Below are positions 62,065 to 64,000 of a DNA stretch of 64,000 nt, in pieces; within the stretch, counting starts at the first letter, position 1; the number at the start of each line of letters is the position of its first letter. Below the pieces are notes generated by a model that worked only from the letters and a program-made list of their open reading frames with translations, was not told where the DNA came from and did no database searches. Position numbers and translations under genes: made by a program. The DNA is from Sitta carolinensis (lineage: Eukaryota; Chordata; Aves; Passeriformes; Sittidae): positions 118,084,410 through 118,148,409 of the forward strand of contig CM063284.1 in the NCBI GenBank assembly GCA_032173965.1, given 5' to 3'.

Positions 62065-62128
62065 GCACACACACACACACCACACACACAACACATACAC
62101 ACACACACACACATACACACACACACAG
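62065..62128 (+). repeat. Interrupted (CA)n microsatellite
   Basis: CA runs are broken by CC, AA and ATA interruptions, about 64 bases in total. The interruptions suggest an older, more stable tract than the TG run at 63.0 kb. Confidence 0.95.
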
Positions 62129-63003
62129 AGTAGATTTTCTTTTTTTAAATAGAGCTATTGTAGCCCGTGTATTTTTATTTTCTTAAAGAATTTGCAATAA
62201 CTCACCCAAGCTGATTCCTGAGACTTCATAGCAAGACTTATCTTGGAAATGAGAGCAGGTTTGTTGGTTTGTTGGTTTTTTTGTTTTTTTTTTTTTTTTG
62301 CAAGCCTTCAAAACACTCCCCTAGCCATTTTTAAATGACATCAAAAGACGGAATTAGAAAAAGAGACAGACAAGATAACAACACATCATATGTGGATGCA
62401 TTTTGCACTCTTATAATATACATTTAGAGAAAGGAATCTGAAAAGTTTTACTTGTCACAGAATGAGACTTCTTCCAGTCTCTAACAACATTATAACAGCT
62501 CTTATTAATGCTTGAACAACAGCAAGTATTTATTTCTTCAGTTTTGTTTCTTCAATGTGCATTTTTGTATCAACAATATAATGCCTCCACAGCAAGGAAT
62601 GATATGACAGTACATTAACAATTGTCTATATTCATATTTAGTAAACAGACTACAATTATTCATTGAGTATATAATGCACAATTTACAAATTGTTGAAATA
62701 TGTATTTCCACATCAGACCATCTTTCAAGCTTTTACAGTCTTTTGTGTCAGGTTCAATTGTCTTCAAGAGGAATTGTTTTCCTTTTCTTTCTTTTAAACT
62801 ATTACTAAAGGGAAAAGGCTGAGACAAATATAACTACAGTAATTTTTAATGAAAATACTTTCTTCCATGACTTAGAGTGTACACTTCACCCTTGCCTCAC
62901 CAAATCCAGATACTGTGATTTTTAAATGAACTTACTTCAAATTTTTAATGCAAAACTGTAAACTGGTCTTAGACTTAAAATATGGGAGAGAAAAAATGCA
63001 CAA
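62129..63003. other. AT-rich DNA with a T-rich tract, no gene seen
   Basis: A T/G low-complexity tract at 62,259-62,299 ends in 16 T or more. The rest is AT-rich and without open frames of note. Confidence 0.6.
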
Positions 63004-63012
63004 TGTGTGTGT

Positions 63013-63064
<52 letters not shown>
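63004..63064 (+). repeat. (TG)n microsatellite, about 25 pure units
   Basis: A short TG run, one phase slip (TGTGGTG) and then an uninterrupted TG run at about 63,014-63,062. It is long and pure, so it is probably polymorphic. Cys-Val frames on plus and His-Thr frames on minus across it are artefacts. Confidence 0.95.
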
Positions 63065-63066
<2 letters not shown>

Positions 63067-64000
63067 CACCTCTGGCACCTCACTTTGGTCAGAAATGTCT
63101 CTCTTCAAGAATGTTAAAAATACCTCATTTCTGTGGTATGCAGCTTCAAACACTTGAGAAGACTCTACAGGAAAGTAATTTTTTTCTTTTCTGGTATTAA
63201 GTTTTACCATCACACTTTATGGAAGTCTAAGATACGAACACTGAATCAGGAGCATGTAGTAATTTTCTCATCTATAAAAAAGAATGGATTCGGTGTTATT
63301 TGCCCCCAAAATTTATAAAAACAGGAACAAAGAAATAGCAGACAATTCGTTATGCTGCGAAGATGTGGACATTTCAAAAATAAACATTTAGATATTTTTT
63401 TGTTTTAGTTCCATTTACACATCACTCGTAAATCAAGAGAGAAAGGTCAGCTCAGACAGTAGCCGACCTATAAGGAAAAACAAGTTTGAGTCATTGCTTG
63501 TCCTAAAGTTTCCTACACAAACCTGTTCCTAAATCTTTAATAAAGATACTGCCCCTATGCTCTTCCCCAAACCTGTTATGGTTTTGCACTTGACCTCTAA
63601 ATGGCTAACCAGGAATGGCTCTGACTTTGTGGGTTCAAAGGAATGTCCTGTCTACATCCTGATGCTGGAGAAATGCTCATATAGCTGTCTCCAGCACCCT
63701 GAGTTTCATGGGGAAGTGAGCGCAGCTCCTAGCGGGAGCCCAGCTGGGCTTTGGTGTGGTCCCAGATCTTGCCAACAGGGAGTCCAAGAGCTCAAGGCAG
63801 GCCATGGCAGAGGTCAGAGTACACACACCACTGTGTCAGCTCCTCGCATGCCTCACATGGGTGCCCAGACAAAAGACAATAAAAGTGCCATTTAAGAGTT
63901 CTGCTAGTCCTCACATGACTTCTATTAAGTATCTGAAAGACAAATACCGATTGAATTAAAACTAAGCCAAATAACTTGCCTATTTAGTATGGGAGAACTG
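63065..64000. other. Unique DNA at the right edge, no gene confirmed
   Basis: A GC-richer part at about 63,640-63,880 has two overlapping plus frames (63,557-63,895 and 63,756-63,959) without recognised domains. An AATAAA word at 63,879 follows closely. This could be the end of a transcript, but there is no exon evidence. Confidence 0.4.

Noticed and set aside
62932..63213. His-Thr and Cys-Val repeat frames
   Set aside because: Translation of the (TG)n microsatellite.
1..64000. CRISPR array, bacterial operon or prophage
   Set aside because: There are no spaced identical repeats, no dense ORFs and no prokaryotic signals; the repeats are of avian type.

Overview
This window reads as vertebrate nuclear DNA from a bird, probably a neoavian and possibly a passerine. 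The sequence is AT-rich and largely CpG-depleted, and it lacks the features of bacterial or phage DNA (operons, dense long ORFs, ribosome binding sites). The recognisable repeats are avian: several truncated CR1 LINE fragments, including the CR1 3' end, and LTRs of endogenous retroviruses of types common in bird genomes. Mammalian SINE and L1 families were not seen. These identifications rest on recall of repeat families, not on a database search.

I found no protein-coding exon, RNA gene or CRISPR array that I can support. The longest open frames (about 100 to 153 codons) are within what chance allows in 64 kb read in six frames. Many have no ATG near their start, many lie antisense to repeats or in stop-poor GC-rich patches, and none shows a domain I recognise. 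The window is best described as intergenic (gene-desert-like) or deep intronic DNA.

Layout. 0-15 kb: unique AT-rich DNA with a purine hexamer array (about 0.96-1.10 kb), T-rich tracts, and a composite CA/TA microsatellite (4.53-4.63 kb). 15.4-15.9 kb: a minus-strand retroviral LTR with a tRNA-Lys-like primer-binding site two bases beyond its end, with no partner LTR and no recognisable internal genes. 16-25 kb: unique DNA with a CpG-richer patch (21.0-21.45 kb) and two minus-strand CR1 3' ends (23.4 and 24.0 kb). 25.1-25.5 kb: a plus-strand CR1 that reaches its 3' end. 27.9-28.7 kb: a candidate conserved non-coding block. 30.1-31.2 kb: a solo LTR of about 1.07 kb, followed by a short 5' stub of a different LTR family at 31.6 kb. 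35.8-36.3 and 38.97-39.28 kb: two CpG-rich islets. 40.8, 49.0 and 52.7 kb: further plus-strand CR1 fragments. 46.6-46.9, 55.5-55.9, 57.7-58.0 and 59.0-59.3 kb: AT-rich, homeodomain-motif-rich stretches that resemble conserved non-coding elements. 56.4 kb: a small minisatellite. 60.96 kb: a tiny CpG cluster. 62-63 kb: a (CA)n tract and a (TG)n tract in opposite orientation.

No genes can be shown to work together here. If the window has a function, the most plausible one is distal regulation of a neighbouring gene outside it. No convincing new biological system was found. The items most worth a second look are the orphan LTR plus primer-binding site, the CpG islets, and the candidate conserved blocks.
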